DNA of 64,000 nt from Demequina subtropica (GTDB lineage: Bacteria > Actinomycetota > Actinomycetes > Actinomycetales > Demequinaceae). This document shows, in pieces, positions 27,114 to 35,667 of this stretch. The notes beneath the pieces were generated by a model. It ran no database searches and was not told the DNA's origin. It saw nothing but the letters and a program-made list of their open reading frames with translations. Position numbers and translations under genes: made by a program. The DNA lies in assembly GCF_000971235.1 (NCBI RefSeq), contig NZ_BBMB01000010.1, forward strand, positions 1 to 64,000. Direction: 5' to 3'. Numbering within the stretch: position 1 is the stretch's first letter; the number at the start of each line of letters is the position of its first letter.

Positions 27114-28292
27114 ATGAGCCCCCAGGGAGCAGACCTCGCGACGCAGCGAGGCACGGCGCGCCAGCAGCGTTTCGCCTCGGTGGTGCGCGCCGGCAGCCGC
27201 GTCACGCCGGAGCGGGCCCGCAGCCACAACCGCGTGCTCGTCCTGCAGGAGCTCTACCGCTCCGAGGGCCTGTCCCGCGCGGACCTCGCCCGTGCCGTGG
27301 GCCTCACGCGCGTCACCATCTCCGACCTGGTCGCGGACCTCATCGAGGACGGACTAGTGATCGAGCTCGGCCTGCGCTCCGACGCCCGCCCCGGCAAGCC
27401 CGCGACGCTGCTCGACATCAACCGCAAGGGCTTCGCGGTGATCGCGCTCGACCTGTCGTACGACAACCTCTTCCGGGGAGTGGTCACCGACCTCGACGGC
27501 ACGGTGCTCCACCGCGAGCACGCCGACGTGACCGGCATCACCGGCACCGACGCGGTCGACGCGGTCGCGGCGCTGCTCGACCGCCTGGTCGCCGCCGCCA
27601 AGGCGCCGGTGCTGGGCGTCGGCGTCGGCAGCCCCGGCATCGTGGACGATGCGGGCACGGTACTGTCCGCCCCGAACCTGGGCTGGGCGGACGTCCCGCT
27701 GCAGGCGGCGCTCGCGGAGCGCAGCGAGCTCCCAGTGCTGGTCGCGAACGACGCCAACGCCGCCGCGCTCGCGGAGCGCACCTTCGGCGGCGCGCACGAG
27801 GACGCGATCCTCGTCCGCGTGGGCCGAGGCGTCGGCGCGGGGCTCATCGTGGGCGGCCGGCTGGTGCGCGGCGCGCACTCCGCGGCCGGCGAGCTCGGGC
27901 ACGTGGTGGTCGGCACCGACGGCGGCGACATCTGCGCCTGCGGCAAGACCGGCTGCCTCGAGACCTGGCTCGCCATCCCCCGCCTCCAGGCCCGCCTCGA
28001 GGCGGCCGCCGATGCCGACACCCGCCGCGCGGCGCTCGCCGCGGCAGGCGAGCGCCTCGGCATCTCCCTCGCGCCCGTGGTGGGCGCCCTCAATCTCGGG
28101 GAGGTCGTGCTGAGCGGCCCCCTCGATCTTCTCGACGGCTCGCTCCTCGAGTCCGCCGCCGAGACGATCCGCTCCCGCACGATGGCCGACTCCCACGGCG
28201 GTCCTGCGGTACGGATGACCACGCTCGGGCGCGACATCGTCGTGCTCGGGGCCGCGGTCATGGTCCTCACCGGCCAGCTGGGGGTCTTCTGA
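27114..28292 (+). CDS. ROK-family transcriptional repressor
   Basis: A 392-residue NagC/XylR-type regulator. The N-terminal winged helix-turn-helix (residues 38-100) reads NRVLVLQELYRSEGLSRADL, then ARAVGLTRVTISDLVADLI. The sugar-binding ROK domain follows with VGVGSPGIVDDAG, NDANAAALAE and the zinc motif GHVVV... CACGKTGCLE. It has no kinase-specific N-terminal ATP motif, so it is a regulator. It heads an operon for uptake and breakdown of amino-sugar oligomers, and a palindromic operator abuts its start. The effector is probably GlcNAc or GlcNAc-6-phosphate (inference). Confidence 0.9.
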   Translation: MSPQGADLATQRGTARQQRFASVVRAGSRVTPERARSHNRVLVLQELYRSEGLSRADLARAVGLTRVTISDLVADLIEDGLVIELGLRSDARPGKPATLLDINRKGFAVIALDLSYDNLFRGVVTDLDGTVLHREHADVTGITGTDAVDAVAALLDRLVAAAKAPVLGVGVGSPGIVDDAGTVLSAPNLGWADVPLQAALAERSELPVLVANDANAAALAERTFGGAHEDAILVRVGRGVGAGLIVGGRLVRGAHSAAGELGHVVVGTDGGDICACGKTGCLETWLAIPRLQARLEAAADADTRRAALAAAGERLGISLAPVVGALNLGEVVLSGPLDLLDGSLLESAAETIRSRTMADSHGGPAVRMTTLGRDIVVLGAAVMVLTGQLGVF

Positions 28293-28355
28293 CCCTCGTC
28301 CCCACTCCCCGAGCCCTGCGGGCCCGGGAAACCCTACGAAGGAACTGGAACTGGA

Positions 28356-29681
28356 ATGAAGAAGACGATGCTGGGGGTGACCGCGTTCGCGGCCGCCGGC
28401 GCCATCGCCCTGGCGGGTTGCTCGTCGACCGGCGAGGGCTCGACCGACACCACGCCGACCGCGGCGGGCAGCGAGCCTGCTGCCGCGCCCGCCGAGGACA
28501 TCTCGCTGTGGCTGGCCGGAACGGACACGCCTGAGGCTCTCATCGAGTACCTGAAGACCGAGTACACCGAGGTCAACGGCGGCTCGCTCACCGTCGAGCA
28601 GATCGGCTGGGGCGACCTCATCTCGTCGCTCACCACCGCGCTGCCGGACTCCGAGAACACCCCGGACGTGGTCGAGGTGGGCAACACGCAGGCCGCCACC
28701 TTCACCACCGTGGGCGCGTTCATGGACCTCACCGAGCACTACGAGGAGCTGGGCGGCGACTCGCTGCTCCAGGGCTTCGTCGAGGCCGGCTCGATCGGCG
28801 ACTCGGTCTACGCGCTCCCGTACTACTTCGGCTCGCGTGCGGTGTTCTACCGCAAGGACATCTACGACGCCGCCGGCGTCGCGGTGCCCACCACGCTCGC
28901 CGAGTACACCGAGGCGAACAAGACGATGCTCGACGAGGGCGTCGGCGGTGCCTACCTGGCCGGTCGCGACTGGCGCTCCGGCATCTCGTGGATCTTCGCC
29001 AACGGCGGCGACATCGCCGAGTACGACGGCTCCGAGTGGCACGCCACGCTCGACTCGCCCGAGGCGATCGCGGGCATGGAGCAGTGGCAGGAGCTCTTCA
29101 CCACGGCGAACGTCGCGAAGGCGACGGACGACGACACGACCACCTACTCGGCGATCAACGACGAGTTCCTCCCCGGGACCCCCGCATCGTCCACGATGGC
29201 GCCGTCCTGGGCCACCTGGACGCTCGGCGACTTCGACGAGGAGACCGAGGCGTACGTGTGGAACCCGGAGACCTTCGGCGTCTACGCCCTCCCGGGCGTC
29301 GACGGCGGCGTGGCCCCCGTGTTCGCGGGCGGCTCGAACATCGGCATCTCGGCCGCGACCCAGCACCCTGACGGCGCGATGACCCTCATGGAGATCATCT
29401 TCGCCGACGAGTACCAGCAGATGCTGGCCGAGAACGGCATGGGCCCGGCGAACCTCGACTTCGCCGACGCCTACATCGGCGCCGGATCGTTCGAGGGCGT
29501 CAACGAGATCGCCTACGAGGCAGCCGCGAACGCGAAGCTCACCCCGGCCGCGGCCGGCTGGGCCAGCATCGAAGAGGCCGGGATCATGGAGGACTACTTC
29601 CAGGCGGTCGCCGAGGGCGGCGACGTCGCCTCGCTCGCGGTCGAGGCGAACGCCAAGATCGACCAGCTCATCAACGGCTAG
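28356..29681 (+). CDS. Sugar ABC transporter substrate-binding lipoprotein (CUT1)
   Basis: A 441-residue extracellular binding protein. The lipoprotein signal MKKTMLGVTAFAAAGAIALA is followed by lipobox Cys (LAGC) and a Thr/Ala/Pro linker of about 25 residues. The mature domain resembles solute-binding family 1: TPDVVEVGNTQAATFT, YALPYYFGSRAVFYRKDIYD and FAGGSNIGISAATQHPDGA. CUT1 proteins bind oligosaccharides; the NagB/NagA genes downstream point to chitobiose or GlcNAc oligomers. A 16-bp hairpin between this gene and the permeases may raise its level above theirs. Confidence 0.92.
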   Translation: MKKTMLGVTAFAAAGAIALAGCSSTGEGSTDTTPTAAGSEPAAAPAEDISLWLAGTDTPEALIEYLKTEYTEVNGGSLTVEQIGWGDLISSLTTALPDSENTPDVVEVGNTQAATFTTVGAFMDLTEHYEELGGDSLLQGFVEAGSIGDSVYALPYYFGSRAVFYRKDIYDAAGVAVPTTLAEYTEANKTMLDEGVGGAYLAGRDWRSGISWIFANGGDIAEYDGSEWHATLDSPEAIAGMEQWQELFTTANVAKATDDDTTTYSAINDEFLPGTPASSTMAPSWATWTLGDFDEETEAYVWNPETFGVYALPGVDGGVAPVFAGGSNIGISAATQHPDGAMTLMEIIFADEYQQMLAENGMGPANLDFADAYIGAGSFEGVNEIAYEAAANAKLTPAAAGWASIEEAGIMEDYFQAVAEGGDVASLAVEANAKIDQLING

Positions 29682-29710
29682 CAACCATCCGAGCGGCCTC
29701 GCCGCTCACG

Positions 29711-29746
29711 CAGGGGCCCGGGTGCGCACCCGCACCCGGGCCCCTG
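29711..29746 (+). terminator. Intra-operon hairpin after the binding-protein gene
   Basis: CAGGGGCCCGGGTGCG (29711-29726) pairs perfectly with CGCACCCGGGCCCCTG (29731-29746) over a 4-nt loop. It sits between the binding-protein stop and the first permease. It is likely a partial terminator or an mRNA-stabilising stem. Confidence 0.7.
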
Positions 29747-29787
29747 CCATGGCTGGACCCCATCTCAGCACCATCGAGAGGCACATC

Positions 29788-30744
29788 ATGACCACCACCA
29801 TGACGGCGCCGGCGAGCAGCCCGGCCCGCGTGGAGCAGCCCCCGCGGCGACGGCGCCGCGGCCACAAGCTGCCGTACATCCTGCTCATCCCCGCGATCGC
29901 GACCCTGCTGATAGGCCTCGGCTACCCCGTGACGTGGCAGATCCTCAACTCCTTCAAGGAGTACGGGCTCAAGCAGCAGTTCGGTCAGCCTGCCGAGTTC
30001 GTCGGCTTCGACAACTACGTCGCGCTGTTCACGGACGCCGTGTTCTGGCAGATCGCGCTGCGCTCCGTGGTCTTCATGGCCGCCACCGCCGCGGTCACCA
30101 TGGTGATCGGCATCGCCTTCGCGCTGCTCATGAAGGTCATCCCGACGTGGTCGCGCATCACCCTCCAGGTCGCGATGCTGCTGGCCTGGGCCATGCCCAT
30201 CGTCGCGCAGATGACCGTCGCCAACTGGCTCATCGACGATCGCAACGGCGTGCTCAACTACGTCCTGTCGCTCATCCCGGGTGTCGACTACATCGGCCAC
30301 GACTGGCTGCGCGACCCCCTCAGCTTCTTCGGCGTCGCGCTCGTCATCATCACGTGGGCCTCGGTGCCGTTCGTCGCGTTCTCCGTCTACGCGGGCCTCA
30401 CCCAGGTCTCCGAGGAGGTCCTCGAGGCCGGTCAGCTCGACGGCGCGAGCCCGTTCCAGATGCTGCGGCTCATCATCATGCCGATCATCCGCCCCGTGCT
30501 GGTGATCCTCATCCTGCTCCAGCTCATCTGGGACCTCCGGGTGTTCGCGCAGATCCAGCTGCTGCAGGACTTCGGCGCCGCGGGCGAGCGGTACGACCTG
30601 CTCGGCACGTACATCTACGGCCTCGGCATCGGCCAGGGCCAGTTCGGGGCGGCCGCGGCCGCCGCCATGGTGGTCATGATCCTCACGCTCACGGTGAGCT
30701 GGGGCTACGTCCGCCGCCTGCTCAAGGAGGATGAGGAGTCGTGA
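29788..30744 (+). CDS. Sugar ABC transporter permease (CUT1, MalF-like)
   Basis: A 318-residue inner-membrane protein with six helices after a basic Pro-rich N terminus. The ATPase-contact EAA loop reads EEVLEAGQLDGASPFQMLRL, and the flanking helices (PYILLIPAIATLLIGLGYPV and onward) are typical of MalF-type permeases. It pairs with the next gene, which it overlaps by GTGA. No ATPase gene lies in the operon, so a shared MsiK-like ATPase elsewhere is expected (family knowledge). Confidence 0.92.
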   Translation: MTTTMTAPASSPARVEQPPRRRRRGHKLPYILLIPAIATLLIGLGYPVTWQILNSFKEYGLKQQFGQPAEFVGFDNYVALFTDAVFWQIALRSVVFMAATAAVTMVIGIAFALLMKVIPTWSRITLQVAMLLAWAMPIVAQMTVANWLIDDRNGVLNYVLSLIPGVDYIGHDWLRDPLSFFGVALVIITWASVPFVAFSVYAGLTQVSEEVLEAGQLDGASPFQMLRLIIMPIIRPVLVILILLQLIWDLRVFAQIQLLQDFGAAGERYDLLGTYIYGLGIGQGQFGAAAAAAMVVMILTLTVSWGYVRRLLKEDEES

Positions 30745-31577
30745 AGCGCACGGTCTTCCGCGGCGCCGGTGCGGCGCTGGCCCTGGTGCTCGCCCTCGTC
30801 TGGGCGTTCCCCGTCTACTGGATGGTCAACTCGTCGTTCCTGTCCCCCGCGACCATCTCGAAGCTCGAGCCCACGTGGGTGCCCTTCGGCGGCAACCTCT
30901 CGAACTACCGCGCCGTGCTCGCCGACAACGCATTCACCTCCGCGCTCGGCATGTCGCTCGTCGTGACCACGATCTGCCTGGTGCTGTGCCTGGTCTACGC
31001 GCTGCTGGCCTCGTTCGCGATCGGCCGCTTCCGGTTCAAGGGCCGCAAGAGCTTCGTGCTCGCGATCATCGTGGTGCAGATGCTGCCCGCCGAGGCGATG
31101 TTCATCGCGCAGTACAAGATGCTCGCCGGCGCGAACCTGCTCAACTCCGTCATCGGCGTCTCGGTGATCTACCTCGCGATGGTGGTGCCGTTCACCACGT
31201 GGATGCTGCGCGGCTTCGTCGCAGGCATCCCCGTGGACCTCGAGGAGGCGGCGATGATCGACGGCTGCACCCGCATGGGCGCCTTCCGTCGCGTCACCTT
31301 CCCGCTGCTCGCCCCGGGGCTCGTCGCTTCTGGCGTGTTCGCCTTCCTCCAGGTGTGGAACGAGTTCGCGCTCGCGTCGATCATCCTCACCGAGAGCCAG
31401 AAGGCCACGCTGCCGCTGTGGCTGCGCGACTTCGCGCAGTCGTCGAACCTGGGCGTCACCGAGTGGGGCGAGGTCATGGCCGGCTCGGTGCTGGTCGCCA
31501 TCCCCGTGATCGTGTTCTTCATGATCGTCCAGGGCCGCATGGCGCAGGGCCTCGTCGGCGGGGCGGTCAAGGGATGA
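30741..31577 (+). CDS. Sugar ABC transporter permease (CUT1, MalG-like)
   Basis: A 278-residue protein with six helices. The EAA loop is PVDLEEAAMIDGCTRMGAFR and the C-terminal helices VWNEFALASII fit MalG-type permeases. It starts at GTG inside the GTGA overlap with the previous permease and ends in an ATGA overlap with the hexosaminidase gene, so transport and hydrolysis are translationally coupled. Confidence 0.92.
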   Translation: MKRTVFRGAGAALALVLALVWAFPVYWMVNSSFLSPATISKLEPTWVPFGGNLSNYRAVLADNAFTSALGMSLVVTTICLVLCLVYALLASFAIGRFRFKGRKSFVLAIIVVQMLPAEAMFIAQYKMLAGANLLNSVIGVSVIYLAMVVPFTTWMLRGFVAGIPVDLEEAAMIDGCTRMGAFRRVTFPLLAPGLVASGVFAFLQVWNEFALASIILTESQKATLPLWLRDFAQSSNLGVTEWGEVMAGSVLVAIPVIVFFMIVQGRMAQGLVGGAVKG

Positions 31578-33004
31578 CCGCCGCCAACCCGCTGGCCGTG
31601 CTCATGCCCGGCTTCGTCGGGCACACCCTCCCGGGCTGGCTCGAGCAGCGGCTGAAGGACGGGCTGGGCGGCGTGTGCCTCTTCGGCGCGAACGTCGAGT
31701 CGCCCGCCCAGCTGCGCGCCCTCACCGACGCCATCCACGCGGCCAACCCGCACGCGATCGTCGCGATCGACGAGGAGGGCGGCGACGTCTCGCGCCTCTA
31801 CCAGGCCATCGGCTCGCCGTTCCCCGGCAACGCCGTCCTGGGACGGCTGGACGATGCGGCGGCCACCCAGGCCGTCGCGGCACGGGTGGGCGCGGAGCTC
31901 GCCGCGGTGGGCGTGGACCTCACGCTTGCCCCCGACGTGGACGTCAACGCCAACCCGCGCAACCCGGTCATCGGCGTGCGCAGCTTCGGCGCCGACCCGG
32001 CGCTCGTGGCCCGCCACACCGAGGCATGGGTGCGTGGCGTGCAGTCCACCGGCGTCTCGGCGTGCGCCAAGCACTTCCCGGGCCACGGGGACACGGCGCA
32101 GGACTCGCACCACGCGCTGCCGGTGGTCGACGCCGCCGCGCAGGTGCTGCACGAGCGCGACCTCCCGCCCTTCGTCGCCGCGATCGATGCCGGGACGGCG
32201 ACCGTGATGACGTCGCACCTCATGGTGCCGGCGCTCGACTCGGAGCTCCCCGCGACCTTCTCGCGGCCCATCCTTCAGGGCCTGCTGCGGGCGGGGCTCG
32301 GCTTCGAGGGCGTGGTGGTGACCGACGCGCTCGACATGCAGGGAGCCTCGGCGGGCCGGGGGATCCCGGCGGCCGCGGTGCTCGCGCTCGCGGGCGGGTC
32401 CGACCTGCTGTGCCTGGGCTCGGTCAACCCCGACGAGGAGATCGGCGAGATCGCCGCCGCCATCGCGGCAGCGGTCGCATCCGGCGCGCTCGATGCCGAT
32501 CGCTTGGCCGACGCCGCGGCACGATGCGCCGCGCTGGGCTCGGCGCATGCCGAGCGACGGGCCGGGTCCGGGGAGCAGGAAGGCCCCGAGATCGTCGATG
32601 CCGCCATGGTGCGGCGCACCTTCGACGTGTCGCGCGAGGCACGCGACCTGCTCGCGGCGGACCGCCCGCGCGTGTGGCTGCGGCTCGACCCGGCCGCGAA
32701 CATGGCGGTCGGGAACGCGCCCTGGGGTCCGTTCGCCGCCGGCGCGGAAGCGGCCGCGAGCCTCGGCGCCGACGGCGACCCCGCATCGTTCGCCGCGGCC
32801 GCCGCCGACGGCGCGCTCGCGATCGTGGTGGGCAAGGACAACCACCGGCACCCGTGGGCGCTCGCCGCGATCGACGCGGTGCGCGAGCGGGGCGACGCGG
32901 TGGTGGTGGACATGGGCTGGCCGGGCGACCGAGCCGCCGACGTCGCGACCTACGGAGCGTCTCGCCTCGTGGGCGAGGCGCTCATCGAGCTGATCGGACA
33001 GTGA
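31574..33004 (+). CDS. GH3 beta-N-acetylhexosaminidase or phosphorylase
   Basis: A 476-residue intracellular glycoside hydrolase family 3 enzyme of the NagZ branch. It has the branch motif KHFPGHGDTAQDSHHALPVV with the His/Asp acid-base pair, and VVTDALDMQGA with the nucleophile Asp. There is no signal peptide. A C-terminal extension of about 150 residues beyond the barrel makes it longer than classical NagZ (about 340) and similar in plan to the Cellulomonas fimi GH3 enzyme Nag3, which works as a phosphorylase. Hydrolysis or phosphorolysis cannot be separated by eye. It releases GlcNAc from imported oligomers. Confidence 0.88.
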   Translation: MTAANPLAVLMPGFVGHTLPGWLEQRLKDGLGGVCLFGANVESPAQLRALTDAIHAANPHAIVAIDEEGGDVSRLYQAIGSPFPGNAVLGRLDDAAATQAVAARVGAELAAVGVDLTLAPDVDVNANPRNPVIGVRSFGADPALVARHTEAWVRGVQSTGVSACAKHFPGHGDTAQDSHHALPVVDAAAQVLHERDLPPFVAAIDAGTATVMTSHLMVPALDSELPATFSRPILQGLLRAGLGFEGVVVTDALDMQGASAGRGIPAAAVLALAGGSDLLCLGSVNPDEEIGEIAAAIAAAVASGALDADRLADAAARCAALGSAHAERRAGSGEQEGPEIVDAAMVRRTFDVSREARDLLAADRPRVWLRLDPAANMAVGNAPWGPFAAGAEAAASLGADGDPASFAAAAADGALAIVVGKDNHRHPWALAAIDAVRERGDAVVVDMGWPGDRAADVATYGASRLVGEALIELIGQ

Positions 33005-33006
33005 GC

Positions 33007-33903
33007 ATGCATCTGGGAATCGACATCGGCGGCACCAAGACCGATGCCGTGGTCGTGGACACGGCCGGCGCCGTCCTGGCTCGCGACCGCCGCCCCTCGG
33101 GACGGGGGGCCGATGCGGTGGTCGCGGCGGCGCTCGAGAGCGCCCGGGCCGCGTGCGCCGACGCGGGCGTGACGCCCGGCGAGGTGACCGTGGGGATCGG
33201 GACGCCGGGGACCGTGGTCGACGGCATCGTCTCCCACGCGGTGAACCTGCGCGTGGACCGGCTCGACCTCGCGGGGGAGTTCTCCGCGGGATGGGGCGCC
33301 CGGCCTGTCGTGGACAACGACGTGAACGTCGCGGCGCTCGGCGCGTGGATCCTCGCGGGCGACGGCGCGGACCGTTCGATGGCCTACCTCAACCTCGGCA
33401 CCGGCCTCGCCGCGGGGTTGGTGCTGGGCGGCCGTGTGTGGCGGGGCAAGCGGGGGGCCGCCGGGGAGATCGGGCACATCTCGGTCGATCCGGCCGGTCC
33501 CGTGGGCGCGGACGGGCTGCCGGGCGGGCTCGAGACCTACGCCTCTGGCTCGGGGCTCGCGCTGCAGTGGGCCGTGGACGGTGCGACCGGGCGTGACGTG
33601 GTCGAGGCGGCCGCCGCGGGCGACGCGCGGGCACGCGAGATCTGCGAGCGCGCGTACTACGGCCTCGCGTCGTGCGTGAGGGTGCTGGTGCTCACGCTCG
33701 ACGTGGACGAGGTGGTGGTCGGCGGGGGCATGACGGCCTGGGGTGCCGAGCTCATGGACGGCGCGACGCGCATCCTGGACGCGTGGGCGGGTGCGAGCCC
33801 GTTCCTCGCCTCGCTCGAGCTCGCGGCGCGCATGCGACCGCTCGACATCGACGTACCCGTGGCGGCCGTGGGTGCCGCGATGCTGGGAGGCGGACGTGGC
33901 TGA
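33007..33903 (+). CDS. ROK-family sugar kinase (probable GlcNAc kinase)
   Basis: A 298-residue kinase with the phosphate motif MHLGIDIGGTKTDAVVVD, the catalytic Asp in PVVDNDVNVAA and LNLGTGLAAGLVLGG. The ExGH element is AAGEIGHISVD, but the usual Cys-rich zinc site is reduced: the segment after GHISVD reads PAGPVGADGLPGGLE without Cys. The start was set at ATG 33007 because GGACAG upstream is well spaced; GTG 33001 overlaps the previous stop and is the alternative. In this operon it should phosphorylate GlcNAc before NagA and NagB. Confidence 0.85.
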   Translation: MHLGIDIGGTKTDAVVVDTAGAVLARDRRPSGRGADAVVAAALESARAACADAGVTPGEVTVGIGTPGTVVDGIVSHAVNLRVDRLDLAGEFSAGWGARPVVDNDVNVAALGAWILAGDGADRSMAYLNLGTGLAAGLVLGGRVWRGKRGAAGEIGHISVDPAGPVGADGLPGGLETYASGSGLALQWAVDGATGRDVVEAAAAGDARAREICERAYYGLASCVRVLVLTLDVDEVVVGGGMTAWGAELMDGATRILDAWAGASPFLASLELAARMRPLDIDVPVAAVGAAMLGGGRG

Positions 33904-34678
33904 GGTGATCGTGCTGGAGACGGCGGAGGACGCGGGGGCGTTCGTCGCGGCGCACATCGCGGCCGCCGTCCGGACCGACCCCGAGTTCACGCTCGGAGTG
34001 GCGACGGGCTCGACCCCGCTGCCGGTCTACGAGGCGCTCCGCGCCGAGGCAGAGGCAGGGACCGACTTCACGCGGATGGCGGCCTTCGCCCTCGATGAGT
34101 ACGTGGGCCTGCCGGCCGGGCATCCCGAGAGCTACCGCTCCGTGGTTGACCGCGAGGTCACGGTCCCGCTGGGTCTCGATCCTGGACGGGTGCACGTGCC
34201 GGACGGCTCGCTCGACGGCATCGCGACCGCGGGCGAGCGCTACGAGGAGGCGCTGCGCGCTCACGGGGGAGTGGACCTCCAGCTGCTGGGGATCGGCCGC
34301 ACCGGGCACCTCGGCTTCAACGAGCCCGGGTCGAGCTTCGGGTCGCTGACCCGCGTGAAGACGCTGACGGAGAGGACGCGCGAGGACAACGCGCGCTTCT
34401 TCGACTCGCTCGACCAGGTCCCCGTGCACTGCGTGACGCAGGGGCTCGGCACCATCCTCCGGGCGCGGCATCTGGTGCTGCTCGCCTTCGGGGAGTCGAA
34501 GGCGGAGGCGCTCGCGGCGGCGGTCGAGGGGCCGGTGTCCGCGTCGATGCCGGGGTCCGCGATCCAGCTGCACCCGCGCGTGACCGTGGTGGTCGACCCC
34601 GGCGCTGCCTCGCAGCTGCAGTTCGCCGACTACTACCGTTGGGCCCAGGACAACAAGCCCGAGTGGCAGGGGATCTGA
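33896..34678 (+). CDS. nagB: Glucosamine-6-phosphate deaminase
   Basis: A 260-residue enzyme converting glucosamine 6-phosphate to fructose 6-phosphate and ammonia. The substrate phosphate loop ATGSTPLPVYEAL, the catalytic Asp in FALDEYVGLP and the His in GIGRTGHLGFNEPGSSF are present. The GTG start overlaps the kinase gene by 8 bp after a GGGAGGCGG site. It is close to the family's usual length, without the allosteric C-terminal tail of the E. coli enzyme. Confidence 0.94.
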   Translation: MAEVIVLETAEDAGAFVAAHIAAAVRTDPEFTLGVATGSTPLPVYEALRAEAEAGTDFTRMAAFALDEYVGLPAGHPESYRSVVDREVTVPLGLDPGRVHVPDGSLDGIATAGERYEEALRAHGGVDLQLLGIGRTGHLGFNEPGSSFGSLTRVKTLTERTREDNARFFDSLDQVPVHCVTQGLGTILRARHLVLLAFGESKAEALAAAVEGPVSASMPGSAIQLHPRVTVVVDPGAASQLQFADYYRWAQDNKPEWQGI

Positions 34679-34680
34679 GC

Positions 34681-35553
34681 ATGGCGTGGACCGACATCCA
34701 CTGCCACGGCGGTGGCGGCCACGCCTTCGGCGGGACCGTCGAGGGCACGCTCGCGGCGCTCGCCGCGCATCGTTCTCACGGGACCGGCCGGGTGGTCGCC
34801 TCGCTGGTCTCGGCGCCGCTCGCGGAGACGGCACGCGCCGCCGCCGTGATCCGCGAGGCGATGGCGGCCGATGCCGGCCTGCTGGGCATCCACCTCGAGG
34901 GGCCGTTCCTGGCGCCCTCCCGCAAGGGTGCGCATGACCCCTCGGCCCTGGCGCTGCCCACGCGGGAGGCGGTCATGGGCCTTCTCGAGGCCTGCGACGG
35001 GACGCTGCGTCAGATCACGATGGCGCCCGAGCTGCCCGGCGCGATCGAGGCGATCGGGATCCTGGTCGACCACGGCGTGGTCGTCGCGGTGGGGCACACG
35101 GAGTGCGGCGCCGGTGAGGCGCGCGCGGCCTTCGACGCGGGAGCGACGCTCATCACGCACGGCTTCAACGCGATGGCGCCCATCACCGGGCGCGACCCGG
35201 GTCCGCTGGGCGCAGCCCTCGACGACCCCCGGGTCGCGATCGAGGTGATCGCCGACGGCATCCACGTCGCGCCGTCCAACATCGCGACGCTGTTCCGTGC
35301 GGCGCCGGGGCGCATCGTGCTGGTGACGGACGCGATGGCGGCCGCCGCATCGTCCCCCGGTCGCTACTCCCTCGGCGGCCTGGACGTGGACGTGACGGTC
35401 GACGGCCGCGCGGTGCTCGCGGGCACGCAGACGTTGGCGGGGTCCACGCTGACCCTGGACCGCGCCGTCGACGTCTGCATCGCCGCGGGCGTGCCGCGCG
35501 ACGAGGCGGAGGCGGCGGTCACCACCACCCCGGAATGGGTGCTCGACCTCTAA
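34681..35553 (+). CDS. nagA: N-acetylglucosamine-6-phosphate deacetylase, short form
   Basis: A 290-residue amidohydrolase. It has the first metal pair DIHCHGGGG, HLEGPFLAPSRKGAH with the metal Glu, VGHTECGAG, THGFNAMAPITGR and the catalytic Asp in VLVTDAM. The family usually has about 380 residues; here the N-terminal part of the small beta domain is missing, since the protein starts at the first metal motif only 5 residues in. Upstream in-frame codons belong to nagB, which ends 2 bp before, so the shortening looks real. It deacetylates GlcNAc-6-phosphate for NagB. Confidence 0.87.
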   Translation: MAWTDIHCHGGGGHAFGGTVEGTLAALAAHRSHGTGRVVASLVSAPLAETARAAAVIREAMAADAGLLGIHLEGPFLAPSRKGAHDPSALALPTREAVMGLLEACDGTLRQITMAPELPGAIEAIGILVDHGVVVAVGHTECGAGEARAAFDAGATLITHGFNAMAPITGRDPGPLGAALDDPRVAIEVIADGIHVAPSNIATLFRAAPGRIVLVTDAMAAAASSPGRYSLGGLDVDVTVDGRAVLAGTQTLAGSTLTLDRAVDVCIAAGVPRDEAEAAVTTTPEWVLDL

Positions 35554-35667
35554 CCCCCACCGACAGCCACAACGGAGCTGGTCCCGGTGTGCCGGCGTGT
35601 CGCGGCCCGTGACCGGTCACGATGCGGCGTGTCGCGGCGAGATCCGTTGCGACTGTCAGAGTGGGGG
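35554..35667. repeat. 98-bp palindromic repeat, copy 3, with extended ends
   Basis: The core (35561-35658) begins CGACAGCCACAACGGA and ends with its inverse, TCCGTTGCGACTGTCA. Flanking CCCCCAC and GTGGGGG extend the pairing to both gene ends. CGGCGTGTCG occurs twice inside. It fills the whole space between convergent nagA and purU and probably terminates both. Confidence 0.8.

Noticed and set aside
33001..33006. GTG at 33001 as start of the ROK kinase
   Set aside because: It overlaps the previous stop as GTGA, but the ribosome site GGACAG is correctly spaced only for the ATG at 33007. It remains possible.
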